From Amycolatopsis roodepoortensis (GTDB taxonomy: Bacteria; Actinomycetota; Actinomycetes; Mycobacteriales; Pseudonocardiaceae), in assembly GCF_014873915.1 (NCBI RefSeq), contig NZ_JADBEJ010000005.1, positions 1,922,001 through 1,986,000 on the forward strand: a stretch of 64,000 bases of DNA. The letters run 5' to 3'. The position numbers and the translations under genes are program-made. The notes beneath the pieces were generated by a model that ran no database searches, was not told the origin of the DNA, and saw only the letters and a list, made by a program, of their open reading frames with translations. Below, one piece after another: positions 24,729 to 32,631 of this stretch (its first letter is position 1; each line of letters begins with the position of its first letter).

Positions 24729-25610
24729 TCAGCGGCGCAGCGCGGTCTCCTCGTCCATGCGTGACAGCTTCTCGGGATTGCGCACGGCGTAGAGCCCGGT
24801 GATGAGCCCGTCCTCCACCCGCAGCGCGACGACGGTGTCGACCTCGTCACCGAGCCGGAGGATCAGCGCGGGATACCCGTTGACCTGCGCCGTCCGCATC
24901 GTCGCCGCGTCGTCCCGCACCGGGCGGCTCGCGGCGAGCAGCGGCGCGACCAGCGCGGCGCCGACCACGGGCTCCAGCAGGGCCTGCGCCACTCCGCCCC
25001 CGTCGCCGAGGAAGACGACGTCCGGCGACAGGACGTCGAGCAGTCCTTGCAGATCACCGGTCCGGACCGCGCGGTGGAACGCGTCGAGCACGCCCTTCGT
25101 CTCGCCGGGCGACGCGGCACCACGGGGCCTCCGCGCGGCGACGTGCGCCCGCGCCCGGTGGGCGATCTGGTGGACCGCGGCCGGGGTCTTGCCGACGGCT
25201 TCGGCGATCTCGGCGTAGGGCACGTCGAACACCTCGCGCAGCACGAACACCGCGCGTTCGGTCGGGGTGAGGGTCTCCAGCACCAGCAGCATGGCCATCG
25301 AGACGCTGTCGGCCAGTTCGACGTCTTCGGCCACATCGGGGCTGGTGAGCAGGGGTTCGGGCAGCCACGGGCCGACGTAGGACTCCTTGCGCCGGCCGAG
25401 CGTGCGCAGCCTGCCGAGCGCCTGCCGGGTGGTGATGCGGACCAGGTACGCCCTCGGGTTCTCCACGGTGCCGAGGTCGACGCCCGACCAGCGCAGCCAG
25501 GTCTCCTGGAGGACGTCTTCGGCGTCGGCGGCCGAGCCGAGCATCTCGTAGGCGACGGTGAACAGCAGATTCCGGTGGGCGACGAACGCCTCAGTGGCGG
25601 TGTCGGACAT
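24729..25610 (-). CDS. ECF41-type RNA polymerase sigma factor
   Basis: 293 aa from ATG 25610. Sigma region 2 (HRNLLFTVAYEMLGSAADAE) and region 4 (LTPTERAVFVLREVFDVPYA) are followed by a SnoaL-like C-terminal domain. The linker YVGPWLPEPL and the terminal NPEKL (NPDKL-type) motif mark the ECF41 group, whose C-terminal domain replaces an anti-sigma factor. The typical partner, a carboxymuconolactone decarboxylase, is divergently encoded next to it. Both genes carry a TGTCA-N-CGTC-like promoter. The pair sits between clgR and pspA. Confidence 0.9.
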   Translation of the reverse strand: MSDTATEAFVAHRNLLFTVAYEMLGSAADAEDVLQETWLRWSGVDLGTVENPRAYLVRITTRQALGRLRTLGRRKESYVGPWLPEPLLTSPDVAEDVELADSVSMAMLLVLETLTPTERAVFVLREVFDVPYAEIAEAVGKTPAAVHQIAHRARAHVAARRPRGAASPGETKGVLDAFHRAVRTGDLQGLLDVLSPDVVFLGDGGGVAQALLEPVVGAALVAPLLAASRPVRDDAATMRTAQVNGYPALILRLGDEVDTVVALRVEDGLITGLYAVRNPEKLSRMDEETALRR

Positions 25611-25646
25611 GGACGGCTCCTGTTCTCGGCGCGGGTGTCCCCACCA

Positions 25647-25673
25647 GACGCCGCGTCCCCTCGATTTCTGACA
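25647..25673 (-). promoter_or_regulatory. ECF41 autoregulatory promoter
   Basis: Minus-strand TGTCAGA (25673-25667), a 16-bp spacer, and CGTC (25650-25647) lie about 37 bp before the sigma factor start. This matches the known ECF41 pattern TGTCACA...CGTC. Confidence 0.7.
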
Positions 25674-25707
25674 CGTCATCGCCGTGACGCACGTCACGAT
25701 CTGATGC

Positions 25708-25734
25708 TGTCAGCGGCGCCGGGCCGCCGGCATC
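25708..25734 (+). promoter_or_regulatory. ECF41-type promoter of the decarboxylase-family gene
   Basis: TGTCAGC (25708-25714), a 16-bp spacer, and CATC (25731-25734). This mirrors the promoter on the other strand with one change in the -10 core. It lies 46 bp before the ATG at 25781. Confidence 0.6.
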
Positions 25735-25780
25735 TGGTGGTCGTCCGGTTCAGCACACGACCACGAAAGAGGACGAGACC

Positions 25781-26257
25781 ATGGATTCCCGTTTCGATCT
25801 GAACAGCAACGAACTCGGCGCCAAGCTCGGCAAGCGCTTCGCGAACGTCAGTGTGGCCATCAAGGGCTCGACCCTGCCGAAGGTCACCCAGGAGCTGGTG
25901 TCCCTGCGGGCCAGCCAGCTCAACGGCTGCGGCTTCTGCGTCGACGCCCACGCCAAGGACCTGGCGGCCGCCGGCGAACCCGCGGTCCGCGTCAACCTGG
26001 TCGCCGCCTGGCGCGAATCCACGGTGTTCACCGAGGCCGAGCAGGCCGCGCTGGCGCTCGCGGAGGAAGGCACCCGCATCGCCGACGCGCACCAGGGCGT
26101 CTCCGACGAGACCTGGGCCCAGCTGCGCAAGCACTACGACGACGACCAGGTCGCCGCGCTGGTCTACCTGGTCGCGATGATCAACGCGGCCAACCGGCTG
26201 CTCGTCATCACCCACACCAAGGGCGGCTCCTACCAGCCGGGCACGTTCGACAACTGA
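25781..26257 (+). CDS. Carboxymuconolactone decarboxylase-family (AhpD-like) protein
   Basis: 158 aa. The redox motif is NGCGFCVDAHAKDL (CxxC plus His), near residues 49-62. These proteins are often alkylhydroperoxidase-like peroxidases rather than decarboxylases. The neighbouring ECF41 sigma factor is expected to control it from the TGTCAGC-N16-CATC promoter. An AGAGGACGAGACC site precedes the ATG. A perfect 14-bp hairpin follows the stop. Confidence 0.92.
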   Translation: MDSRFDLNSNELGAKLGKRFANVSVAIKGSTLPKVTQELVSLRASQLNGCGFCVDAHAKDLAAAGEPAVRVNLVAAWRESTVFTEAEQAALALAEEGTRIADAHQGVSDETWAQLRKHYDDDQVAALVYLVAMINAANRLLVITHTKGGSYQPGTFDN

Positions 26258-26260
26258 CGG

Positions 26261-26293
26261 AAGAGGCCCCAGGCGGACTGCCTGGGGCCTCTT
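26261..26293. terminator. Convergent terminator, 14-bp stem
   Basis: AAGAGGCCCCAGGC (26261-26274) pairs perfectly with 26280-26293 across a 5-nt loop, ending in CTTG. It separates the decarboxylase-family gene from clgR and can act in both directions. Confidence 0.85.
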
Positions 26294-26309
26294 GCCGTTC
26301 ACAGCGTCG

Positions 26310-26759
26310 CTAGGCGGCGACCATCTTCGGTGCGGAGATCGTCGTCCGCAGCGCGGGGCTCATCCGCGGCGGCGGCGAGATCCGCAGGTCGGCCAGGTCG
26401 TTGCCGATCAACTCGGACACCAGGCGACCGCCTTCGAGCTCGCCCGCTTCGGCGCCTTCCCGCTCCGGAGCGCGCCGCTTGCCCGCTTCGACCTTCTCGT
26501 CCACCGGGGCGACCTCGACGTTGTCCATCGCCGAGACGTCCGCCGCGACCTTGTGCAGGAGTTCGCCCAGCGGAAGGTCCAGGGCCTCGCAAATGGACGC
26601 CAGCAACTCGCTGGACGCCTCCTTCTGCCCGCGCTCGACCTCGGACAGGTAGCCGAGGCTCACCCTGGCGGCGCGGGAGATGTCCCGCAGCGTTCGACGC
26701 TGGTTCGTGCGGGCGTGTCGGAGCCGGTCGCCGATCGCCTCGCGCAACAGCACGGTCAT
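26310..26759 (-). CDS. clgR: ClgR-type transcriptional regulator
   Basis: 149 aa from ATG 26759 (GTG 26762 is also possible), with GGAGG upstream. The Cro/C1 helix-turn-helix spans about residues 9-65 (TLRDISRAARVSLGYLSEVE). ClgR activates clp protease and stress genes. The extreme C-terminus VAA resembles the alanine degron by which ClpP-dependent proteolysis limits ClgR. A sequence matching the ClgR consensus lies at 26836-26853, which suggests autoregulation. In mycobacteria the gene heads the clgR-pspA operon; here a sigma factor pair intervenes. Confidence 0.9.
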   Translation of the reverse strand: MTVLLREAIGDRLRHARTNQRRTLRDISRAARVSLGYLSEVERGQKEASSELLASICEALDLPLGELLHKVAADVSAMDNVEVAPVDEKVEAGKRRAPEREGAEAGELEGGRLVSELIGNDLADLRISPPPRMSPALRTTISAPKMVAA

Positions 26760-26835
26760 CACGCGCCTCCCTTCCAGGACTGACTACCCCCTACGTTACC
26801 CAGAGCGGTGCCCCGGGCGCAGGTGTTGACACGGC

Positions 26836-26853
26836 AATACGCCAAGGGCGAAC
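26836..26853. promoter_or_regulatory. ClgR operator upstream of clgR
   Basis: AATACGCCAAGGGCGAAC fits every defined position of the ClgR consensus as I recall it for corynebacteria (WNNWCGCYNANRGCGWWS). It lies about 77 bp before the clgR start and just past the cinA stop. Confidence 0.6.
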
Positions 26854-26860
26854 GCGGCGA

Positions 26861-27322
26861 TCATGCGAGATGTTCCCCCAGCAGGGCGAACGCCCCCGAG
26901 ACCGCCCCGGCCCTGACCGCGGCTCGATCACCGCTCAAGTCCAGTGTGCGGACGGTGAGCACCCCCGGGCCCGCGAGGCCGACGTGGACGGTGCCCGGCG
27001 CGACGCCGTCCTGCCCGTCCGGACCCGCGACGCCGGTCAGGCCCAGGCCCCACGTGGCGCCGCATCGATCCCGTGCGCCGGCGGCCAATTGCGCCGCGAC
27101 CTCGGGATGAACGGCGCCATGCGCGGCGAGGAGGTCTTCGTCGACGCCGGCCAGCTTCGCCTTGAGGTCGGTGGCATAGACCACCAGTCCACCTCGGACG
27201 ACGGCACTCGAACCGGGGACCTCGGTCAGCGTCGCGCAGACGAGCCCGGCGGTCAGCGACTCGGCCGTCGCCACCGTCTCCCGCCGCTCGATCAGGTGAG
27301 TGATCAAGGTCTCAGGTTTCAT
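26861..27322 (-). CDS. CinA C-terminal domain amidase (PncC-like)
   Basis: 153 aa from ATG 27322. This is a stand-alone CinA C-terminal domain. VATAESLTAGLVCATLTEVPGSS carries the catalytic Ser, followed by the conserved GGLVVYATDLKAKL and GLTGVAGP segments. The family deamidates nicotinamide mononucleotide. The start overlaps the pgsA stop (ATGA). Apparent upstream extensions of the frame lie inside pgsA and are not used. Confidence 0.92.
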   Translation of the reverse strand: MKPETLITHLIERRETVATAESLTAGLVCATLTEVPGSSAVVRGGLVVYATDLKAKLAGVDEDLLAAHGAVHPEVAAQLAAGARDRCGATWGLGLTGVAGPDGQDGVAPGTVHVGLAGPGVLTVRTLDLSGDRAAVRAGAVSGAFALLGEHLA

Positions 27323-27960
27323 GCGCCCGCGGCACGCCTTCCGGCCGCGCGCAGCCGGACCGCGCGCACGACGTAATCGAGCCCGGTCACGACGGTCAGC
27401 ACGAGGGCGAGCCCCATCAGCACCCAGCGCACCGGCTCGGCGGCCTCCGGCAAGGGCAGCAGGTACGCCGTGATGGCCGCGATCTGGGCGAGCGTCTTGG
27501 CCTTGCCACCCCGGCTGGCCGGGATGACGCCGTGCCGGATGACCCAGAACCTCAGCAGCGTCACGCCGATCTCGCGGATCGCGATGACGATGGTGACCCA
27601 CCAGCCCAGTTCGCCGAGCACGCTCAGCCCGACCAGCGCGGCGCCGATCAGCGCCTTGTCCGCGATCGGGTCGGCGATCTTGCCGAAGTCGGTGATCAGC
27701 CCGTACTTGCGCGCGACCCAGCCGTCGACCTGGTCGGTGAACGACGCGATCGCGAACAGGGCGGTGGCGATCGCGCGCCAGAAGGTGTCCGCCCCGTCGC
27801 CGGTGAACAGCGCCAGCACGAACAGCGGCACCAGCACCAGCCGCGACATCGTGAGCAGGTTCGCCAGGTTCAGCGTCGGGACCGGCGTGGCCTCGGGGAC
27901 CCGGGCGTGCTCACCGCCCGTCCCCTCACCGGCCCCGGCGTCGCTCGGGGCGGCATTCAC
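27319..27960 (-). CDS. pgsA: CDP-diacylglycerol-glycerol-3-phosphate phosphatidyltransferase
   Basis: 213 aa. The CDP-alcohol phosphotransferase motif is complete: DGWVAR, then G and two Asp in GLITDFGKIADPIADKALIG. About five membrane helices lie between residues 28 and 200. The enzyme makes phosphatidylglycerophosphate for membrane lipid synthesis. The first 25 residues are a Gly/Glu-rich cytoplasmic extension. It is coupled to rimO upstream (GTGA overlap) and to cinA downstream (ATGA overlap). The position matches mycobacterial pgsA3. Confidence 0.92.
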   Translation of the reverse strand: MNAAPSDAGAGEGTGGEHARVPEATPVPTLNLANLLTMSRLVLVPLFVLALFTGDGADTFWRAIATALFAIASFTDQVDGWVARKYGLITDFGKIADPIADKALIGAALVGLSVLGELGWWVTIVIAIREIGVTLLRFWVIRHGVIPASRGGKAKTLAQIAAITAYLLPLPEAAEPVRWVLMGLALVLTVVTGLDYVVRAVRLRAAGRRAAGA

Positions 27961-29405
27961 CGGTCGGCCTCGGGCGGCGCGGGCCGCACGATCAGGTCGA
28001 CACCCTCGGAGTCGACGACCTCGCAGCGCACGAAGTCACCCACCGCCAGCTTGGGCAGGTCCTCGGTCTCGATCAGGACGCATTCGCCGTCGACCTCGGG
28101 CGCCTGGTGCGCGGCGCGGCCGATCGGGTCCTCGCCGTCCTCGGCCTGTTCGATCAGGACGTCGACGAAATCGCCGATCCGGTCCTCGGCCCGCTGGGAG
28201 GTCAGCTCCTCGACCAGCGCGGAGATCCGCGCGACCCGCTCGGCCACCACGGACTCGTCGAGTTTGCCGTCGAAGGTCTCGGCCTCGGTGCCGTCCTCGT
28301 CCGAGTACCCGAAGACGCCCACCGCGTCCAGCCGCGCGCCGGTCAGGAAGCGCTCCAGCTCGGCGAGGTCCTCCTCGGTCTCGCCGGGGAAGCCGACGAT
28401 GACGTTGGTGCGGATGCCCGCGTTGGGCGAGTACTCCCGGATCTGGTCGCACAGCGCGAGGAACGAGTCCGTGGAGCCGAAGCGGCGCATGCGGCGCAGC
28501 ACGGTCTCGCTGGAGTGCTGGAAGGAGAGGTCGAAGTAGTCGGCGACGCCCGGCGTGGTCGCGATGGCCTTGACCAGGCCGGGACGGGTCTCGGCGGGCT
28601 GCAGGTACGAGACGCGGACGCGTTCGATCCCCGGCACCCCGGCCAGACGCGGGACCAGCAGCTCCAGCGCGCGGGCGCCGTCACGGCCGAAGTCCTTGCC
28701 GTAGGAGGTGGAGTTCTCCGAGACGAGGAAGACCTCCTTGACGCCGTTCTCCGCGAGCCACATCGCTTCGGCGACGATCTCGTCCGGCTGCCGGGACACG
28801 AAGGACCCGCGGAACGACGGGATCGCGCAGAACGAGCAGCGGCGGTCACAGCCGGACGCGATCTTCAGCGCGGCCACCGGGGAGGTGTCGAGCCTGGTCC
28901 GCAGCACACGCGGGCCCCAGCCGTGCTGCGCGTGCCCTGGCACCTCGACCGACTCGGCGGCCGTCGGACGCTGGACCGGGCTGATCGGCAGCAGCTTGCG
29001 GCGGTCGGACGGGGTGTGGGACTCGACCTTGCGGCCGGCCACGACGTCGTCGAGCCGCTCCGCGAGGTCGGCGTAGTGGTCGAAACCCAGGACCGCGTCG
29101 GCCTCGGGCAGGCTCTCGGCCAGCTCGTTGCCGTAGCGCTCGGCCATGCAGCCGACGGCGACGACCTTCTTGCCGGTGTCGGACGCCGCGAGCAGCGTGT
29201 CGACCGAGTCCTTCTTGGCCGACTCGACGAAGCCGCAGGTGTTGACCACCACGACGTCGGAGTCCTCGGGCTCGGCGGCGAGCTCCCAGCCGCCCGCCGC
29301 CAGCCGTCCGGCGAGTTCCTCGGAATCGACCTCGTTGCGGGCGCAACCGAGGGTCAACAAGGAAACGCGACGGGTGGCGACAGGATCAGTGGTGGGAGAA
29401 GGCAC
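27957..29405 (-). CDS. rimO: Ribosomal protein uS12 methylthiotransferase RimO
   Basis: 482 aa from GTG 29405. The N-terminal domain has three Fe-S cysteines (TLGCARNEVDSEE, VNTCGFVESAKKDS, AVGCMAERYG). The radical SAM cluster motif is SGCDRRCSFCAIPSF, and a TRAM domain closes the protein. It methylthiolates an Asp of uS12. The frame runs open to 29630, but TACCCT (29418-29413) seven bases before the GTG supports a leaderless start at 29405. It is divergent from argA. Confidence 0.95.
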   Translation of the reverse strand: MPSPTTDPVATRRVSLLTLGCARNEVDSEELAGRLAAGGWELAAEPEDSDVVVVNTCGFVESAKKDSVDTLLAASDTGKKVVAVGCMAERYGNELAESLPEADAVLGFDHYADLAERLDDVVAGRKVESHTPSDRRKLLPISPVQRPTAAESVEVPGHAQHGWGPRVLRTRLDTSPVAALKIASGCDRRCSFCAIPSFRGSFVSRQPDEIVAEAMWLAENGVKEVFLVSENSTSYGKDFGRDGARALELLVPRLAGVPGIERVRVSYLQPAETRPGLVKAIATTPGVADYFDLSFQHSSETVLRRMRRFGSTDSFLALCDQIREYSPNAGIRTNVIVGFPGETEEDLAELERFLTGARLDAVGVFGYSDEDGTEAETFDGKLDESVVAERVARISALVEELTSQRAEDRIGDFVDVLIEQAEDGEDPIGRAAHQAPEVDGECVLIETEDLPKLAVGDFVRCEVVDSEGVDLIVRPAPPEADR

Positions 29406-29493
29406 GTGCCTTAGGGTAGCTGGCCTGTTCGCGGGGTCGGCGATCGCTCGCTCGGGCGAGCCCTCGGCCGGCCGGGGCGCCGGGGATGGCTTA

Positions 29494-30021
29494 ATGGTGG
29501 ACGTGCCCTCAGACCCTCTCTCGCACCGCCGCCCCACCGTCCGCCGGGCAAGGATCGCGGACGTCCGCAAGATCAAGGCGCTGGTCGATTCCGACGCCGG
29601 GACGGTGCTGCTGGAGAAGGAACTCGTCACCCTCTACGAGAGCGTCCAGGAGTTCTGGGTCGTCGAAGACGGTGACGACGTGCTCGGCTGCGGCGCGCTG
29701 CACGTGCTGTGGGAGGACATCGCCGAGCTGCGCACCATCGCGGTCGACAAGGACTCCCGGGGGCGCGGCATCGGGCACGCGCTGGTGGCGCAGCTGATCG
29801 ATTTCGCCCGCGAGATCGGGCTGAGGCGGCTCTTCGTGCTGACCTTCGAGACCCATTTCTTCGCCGGGCACGGGTTCGTCGAGATCGACGGCACCCCGGT
29901 GACCCAGGAGGTCTACGAGGAGATGCGGCGCTCGGCCGACCCGGGTGTCGCGGAGTTCCTGGACCTGCCGTACGTGAAGCCGAACACCTTGGGCAACAGC
30001 CGGATGCTGCTGGAGCTTTAG
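29494..30021 (+). CDS. argA: Amino-acid N-acetyltransferase (ArgA-like GNAT)
   Basis: 175 aa GNAT. VRRARIADVRKIKALVD opens the fold. The acetyl-CoA loop is DSRGRGIGHALVAQLIDFA near residues 87-105, and the motif RLFVLTFETHFFAGHGFVEI follows. In mycobacteria a short GNAT at the same place next to pgsA and ftsK is the glutamate N-acetyltransferase starting arginine synthesis, so the name rests partly on gene order. Its last four bases overlap the convergent CGNR gene. The start could also be one of the GTG codons just after 29494. Confidence 0.82.
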   Translation: MVDVPSDPLSHRRPTVRRARIADVRKIKALVDSDAGTVLLEKELVTLYESVQEFWVVEDGDDVLGCGALHVLWEDIAELRTIAVDKDSRGRGIGHALVAQLIDFAREIGLRRLFVLTFETHFFAGHGFVEIDGTPVTQEVYEEMRRSADPGVAEFLDLPYVKPNTLGNSRMLLEL

Positions 30022-30545
30022 CCCTTCTTCGCGTGGCGCGCGACCCGGACCCGGTTGCCGCAGAGCGACGGCGTGCACCACACCCGCCTGCTGTTGGCCG
30101 CCACGAACAGCATCGAGCAGTCGTGCGCGCCGCATCGCCGCAGCTGAGCGGCACGGGGCCCGGACACGAGGTCGATCGCCGCGACCGCGACGGCGGCCAG
30201 CGCGATCTCGCCGCCGTCCTCGCCATGCCACGACGTCTTCGCGCCGTCGGCGGTGAGCCGTGGGCTGGTCGGGACGGCGGCCGCGGCCGCGTTGACCCGC
30301 TCCACCGCCCACGCCTCGGGCTCCCGCGCGGCCACTGTCGCCTCCAGCAGTTCACGCACCGCTGAACGGAGGCGCCTCGTCTGCTCGGCCGAAGGCGGCC
30401 GGGCACCTTCGGGCAAAGCTTGGGTCGCCCAGAACTTCGCGTGACCGCCGTCGAGCAGGTCGATCGGCGGGGAGACGGCCAGCATCACGGTGTCGGCGAG
30501 GTTCACCGCGAGATCGTCACCGGGAAGCGAGTCGAGATCGAGCAT
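30018..30545 (-). CDS. CGNR zinc-finger transcriptional regulator (ABATE domain)
   Basis: 175 aa. The N-terminal ABATE-like ligand domain includes LAVNLADTV, and the C-terminal zinc finger contains WCTPSLCGNRVRVARH with the diagnostic CGNR. It is divergent from a hydrolase gene across 57 bp. That gap holds a 9-bp inverted repeat, CTAATGGTT/AACCATTAG, a likely operator. ACACTA (minus-strand TAGTGT), six bases before the ATG, points to a leaderless message. It probably controls both itself and the hydrolase/nitroreductase pair. Confidence 0.88.
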   Translation of the reverse strand: MLDLDSLPGDDLAVNLADTVMLAVSPPIDLLDGGHAKFWATQALPEGARPPSAEQTRRLRSAVRELLEATVAAREPEAWAVERVNAAAAAVPTSPRLTADGAKTSWHGEDGGEIALAAVAVAAIDLVSGPRAAQLRRCGAHDCSMLFVAANSRRVWCTPSLCGNRVRVARHAKKG

Positions 30546-30564
30546 GCCTTGACACTATCAGGTA

Positions 30565-30594
30565 CTAATGGTTCAAGACAGTTTTAACCATTAG
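30565..30594. promoter_or_regulatory. Inverted-repeat operator between the CGNR regulator and the hydrolase
   Basis: CTAATGGTT (30565-30573) and AACCATTAG (30586-30594) are perfect 9-bp arms with a 12-bp spacer. A TTGACA lies at 30549-30554. Position and symmetry suggest binding of the divergent CGNR regulator. Confidence 0.6.
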
Positions 30595-30602
30595 GGAGTG
30601 TC

Positions 30603-31448
30603 ATGGCCGTCATCCGGCACCGTTCCGTCAAACTCGGCGACGTCGAGGTCTTCTATCGCGAAGCAGGCGACCCCGAAGCACCCGTGCTGCTCCTGCTGCA
30701 CGGCTTCCCGACGTCCTCACACCAGTTCGTGCGGCTGATGCGCCGTCTCGCCGGCCGGTGGCGGCTCGTCGCGCCGGACCTGCCCGGCTTCGGGCAGACC
30801 GTCACGCCCGAGGGCTTCACGTTCACCTTCGACCGGCTCGCGGAAGTGGTCGGCGACTTCGTGGACGCGCTGGAGCTGCGCCGCTACGCGCTCTACGTCT
30901 TCGATTTCGGCGCCCCGACAGGCCTGCGGCTGGCCGTCTCGCGCCCGTCCCAGATCACGGCGCTGATCACGCAGAACGGCAACGCCTACGTCGAAGGGCT
31001 CGGTCCGGCGATGCCGGACTTCCCGTCCCTGACCGACGAAACCGAGGCGCGGCGTGGATTCGAGGCGATCCTCGAACCGGAGCAGATCCGGTTCCAGTAC
31101 AGCGGTGCCCGCGATCCGGAGACCATCGATCCCGCGAACCACCTGCTGGACCAGTACTTCCTCGGCCTGCCCGGCCGGGCGGAGGCGATGCTGGACCTGT
31201 TCTGGGACTACCGGAACAACCCGCCCGCCTATCCGAAGTTCCAGGCGTGGCTGCGCGAAGCCCAGCCGCCCGTACTCGCCGTGTGGGGGCGCAACGACCC
31301 GTTCTTCGTCCCTGCGGGCGCCGAAGCGTTCCGGAATGATGTTCCCTCGGCGGAGGTTCACCTCTTCGACACCGGGCATTTCGCGCTGGAAGAGGACCTC
31401 GAACCGATCAGCGAACTGATCGACCGCTTCCTCGCGCAACATCTCTGA
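30603..31448 (+). CDS. Alpha/beta hydrolase, haloalkane dehalogenase/epoxide hydrolase type
   Basis: 281 aa. The oxyanion segment is LLLLHGFPTSSHQFVRLM. The nucleophile elbow reads VFDFGAPTGLRLA, with Asp rather than Ser, as in dehalogenases and epoxide hydrolases. The acid in VWGRNDPFF and the terminal His in FDTGHFALEED complete the triad. The substrate is unknown. It lies 10 bp upstream of a nitroreductase gene and behind the CGNR operator. Confidence 0.88.
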   Translation: MAVIRHRSVKLGDVEVFYREAGDPEAPVLLLLHGFPTSSHQFVRLMRRLAGRWRLVAPDLPGFGQTVTPEGFTFTFDRLAEVVGDFVDALELRRYALYVFDFGAPTGLRLAVSRPSQITALITQNGNAYVEGLGPAMPDFPSLTDETEARRGFEAILEPEQIRFQYSGARDPETIDPANHLLDQYFLGLPGRAEAMLDLFWDYRNNPPAYPKFQAWLREAQPPVLAVWGRNDPFFVPAGAEAFRNDVPSAEVHLFDTGHFALEEDLEPISELIDRFLAQHL

Positions 31449-31458
31449 AAGGCGGCTC

Positions 31459-32103
31459 ATGGACACCTCGGTCACCGACCACCTGCTCAGCACGACGCGC
31501 GCGGTGCGCCGCAAGCTCGACCTGGACCGGCCGGTGGAACCCGAGGTGATCGAAGAGTGCCTGCGGCTCGCGCTCCAGGCGCCCACGCCGGGCAACCAGC
31601 AGGCGTGGCGATGGCTCGTGGTGCGGGATCAGGGCGTGAAGGACCGGCTGTCGGAGCTGTTCCGGCGGGTCGGGAAGGCATATCTGGAGACGAACGCGGC
31701 GGCGCTGGGCGAGGCGATCAACGAGCCTTCGGTGGCGCGGGCGTTCGCGTCGGGTCAGCACCTGATCGACGTGATCGACCGGGTGCCCGTGTTCGTCATC
31801 CCGTGTCTGACCGGCAGGCCCAGCGGTGACAACGCCGCCGACGCCGCTTTCTACGGCGGGATCTTCCCGGCGGTGTGGAACTTCCAGCTGGCGCTGCGGT
31901 CACGCGGCCTCGGCTCGACGCTCACGACGTACCACCTGACCCACGAGGCGGAGGCGGCCGAAATCCTCGGCATCCCCGCCGATGTCACGCAGGTCGGGCT
32001 GCTGCCGGTCGCCTACACGACCGTGCCGGATTTCAAACCGGCGGCGCGGGTGCCGGTATCGGAGGTCGCGTACCTCGACGGCTGGGGCAACGCGCTCCGG
32101 TGA
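31459..32103 (+). CDS. Nitroreductase family protein
   Basis: 214 aa FMN-dependent NAD(P)H oxidoreductase fold. The N-terminal TTRAVRRKLDLDRPV supplies flavin phosphate contacts. QAPTPGNQQAWRWLVVRD and the C-terminal GLGSTLTTYHL plus LLPVAYT are typical. It is co-transcribed with the hydrolase and has a GGCGGCTC site before the ATG. A role in detoxifying aromatic or quinone compounds is plausible but not shown. Confidence 0.9.
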   Translation: MDTSVTDHLLSTTRAVRRKLDLDRPVEPEVIEECLRLALQAPTPGNQQAWRWLVVRDQGVKDRLSELFRRVGKAYLETNAAALGEAINEPSVARAFASGQHLIDVIDRVPVFVIPCLTGRPSGDNAADAAFYGGIFPAVWNFQLALRSRGLGSTLTTYHLTHEAEAAEILGIPADVTQVGLLPVAYTTVPDFKPAARVPVSEVAYLDGWGNALR

Positions 32104-32119
32104 GACAGCACGTCCCTCG

Positions 32120-32578
32120 CTAAGCCTTCGACACCCGCAGGGTGACCTGGTCGCCCCCCGAACTCACGGCGACCAGGTCCACCCGGCAGGCGGCGAACTC
32201 GACGGACTGCCTGCCCCCACGCCCGGTGGAGGCGAGGGCCGCCGTCGTCCGCTCACCGCGTCCCGGTTCGGCCAGCGCCAGCTCGATCACGGCCTCGCCT
32301 TCCCAGACGCAGACCATTCCCTCGGCGCAGCGGGAATCGGACACCAGGCGCGCGAAGCGGATGCTGACGTCCTTCGACGCGACCTCGGTCGTTTCACCGG
32401 CCTTGAGGTCGACGGTCTCCCCCAGCTCGACGGCGTCTTGAACAGGCCGCTGTACCGGCGCGGGCTGGACCACCGGCGCCCGGCTCGCGGCGGGTTCTTC
32501 GCGCGCGGCGGAGCTGCCGGCTCCGCAGGCGAGGCCGACCAGGGCGCAGAAGACGACGAGCAGCTTCTTGAGGTCCAC
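32120..32578 (-). CDS. Putative lipoprotein of unknown function
   Basis: 152 aa. It has a signal peptide with lipobox GLAC near residues 15-18, then a disordered Pro/Ala stretch (about 25-45). A beta-rich domain follows with two cysteines (SRCAEGMVCVWEGEAV) and another in FAACRVDL. The CxxxxxCVW pattern is seen in several secreted actinobacterial proteins. No enzymatic motif is visible. It lies between the nitroreductase gene and ftsK on the minus strand. Confidence 0.75.
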   Translation of the reverse strand: MDLKKLLVVFCALVGLACGAGSSAAREEPAASRAPVVQPAPVQRPVQDAVELGETVDLKAGETTEVASKDVSIRFARLVSDSRCAEGMVCVWEGEAVIELALAEPGRGERTTAALASTGRGGRQSVEFAACRVDLVAVSSGGDQVTLRVSKA

Positions 32579-32631
32579 GTGCTCTGGACGTAGCGGAGGC
32601 TCCGGTCCGTTGCATCGGTCCTTCGAAAGCC

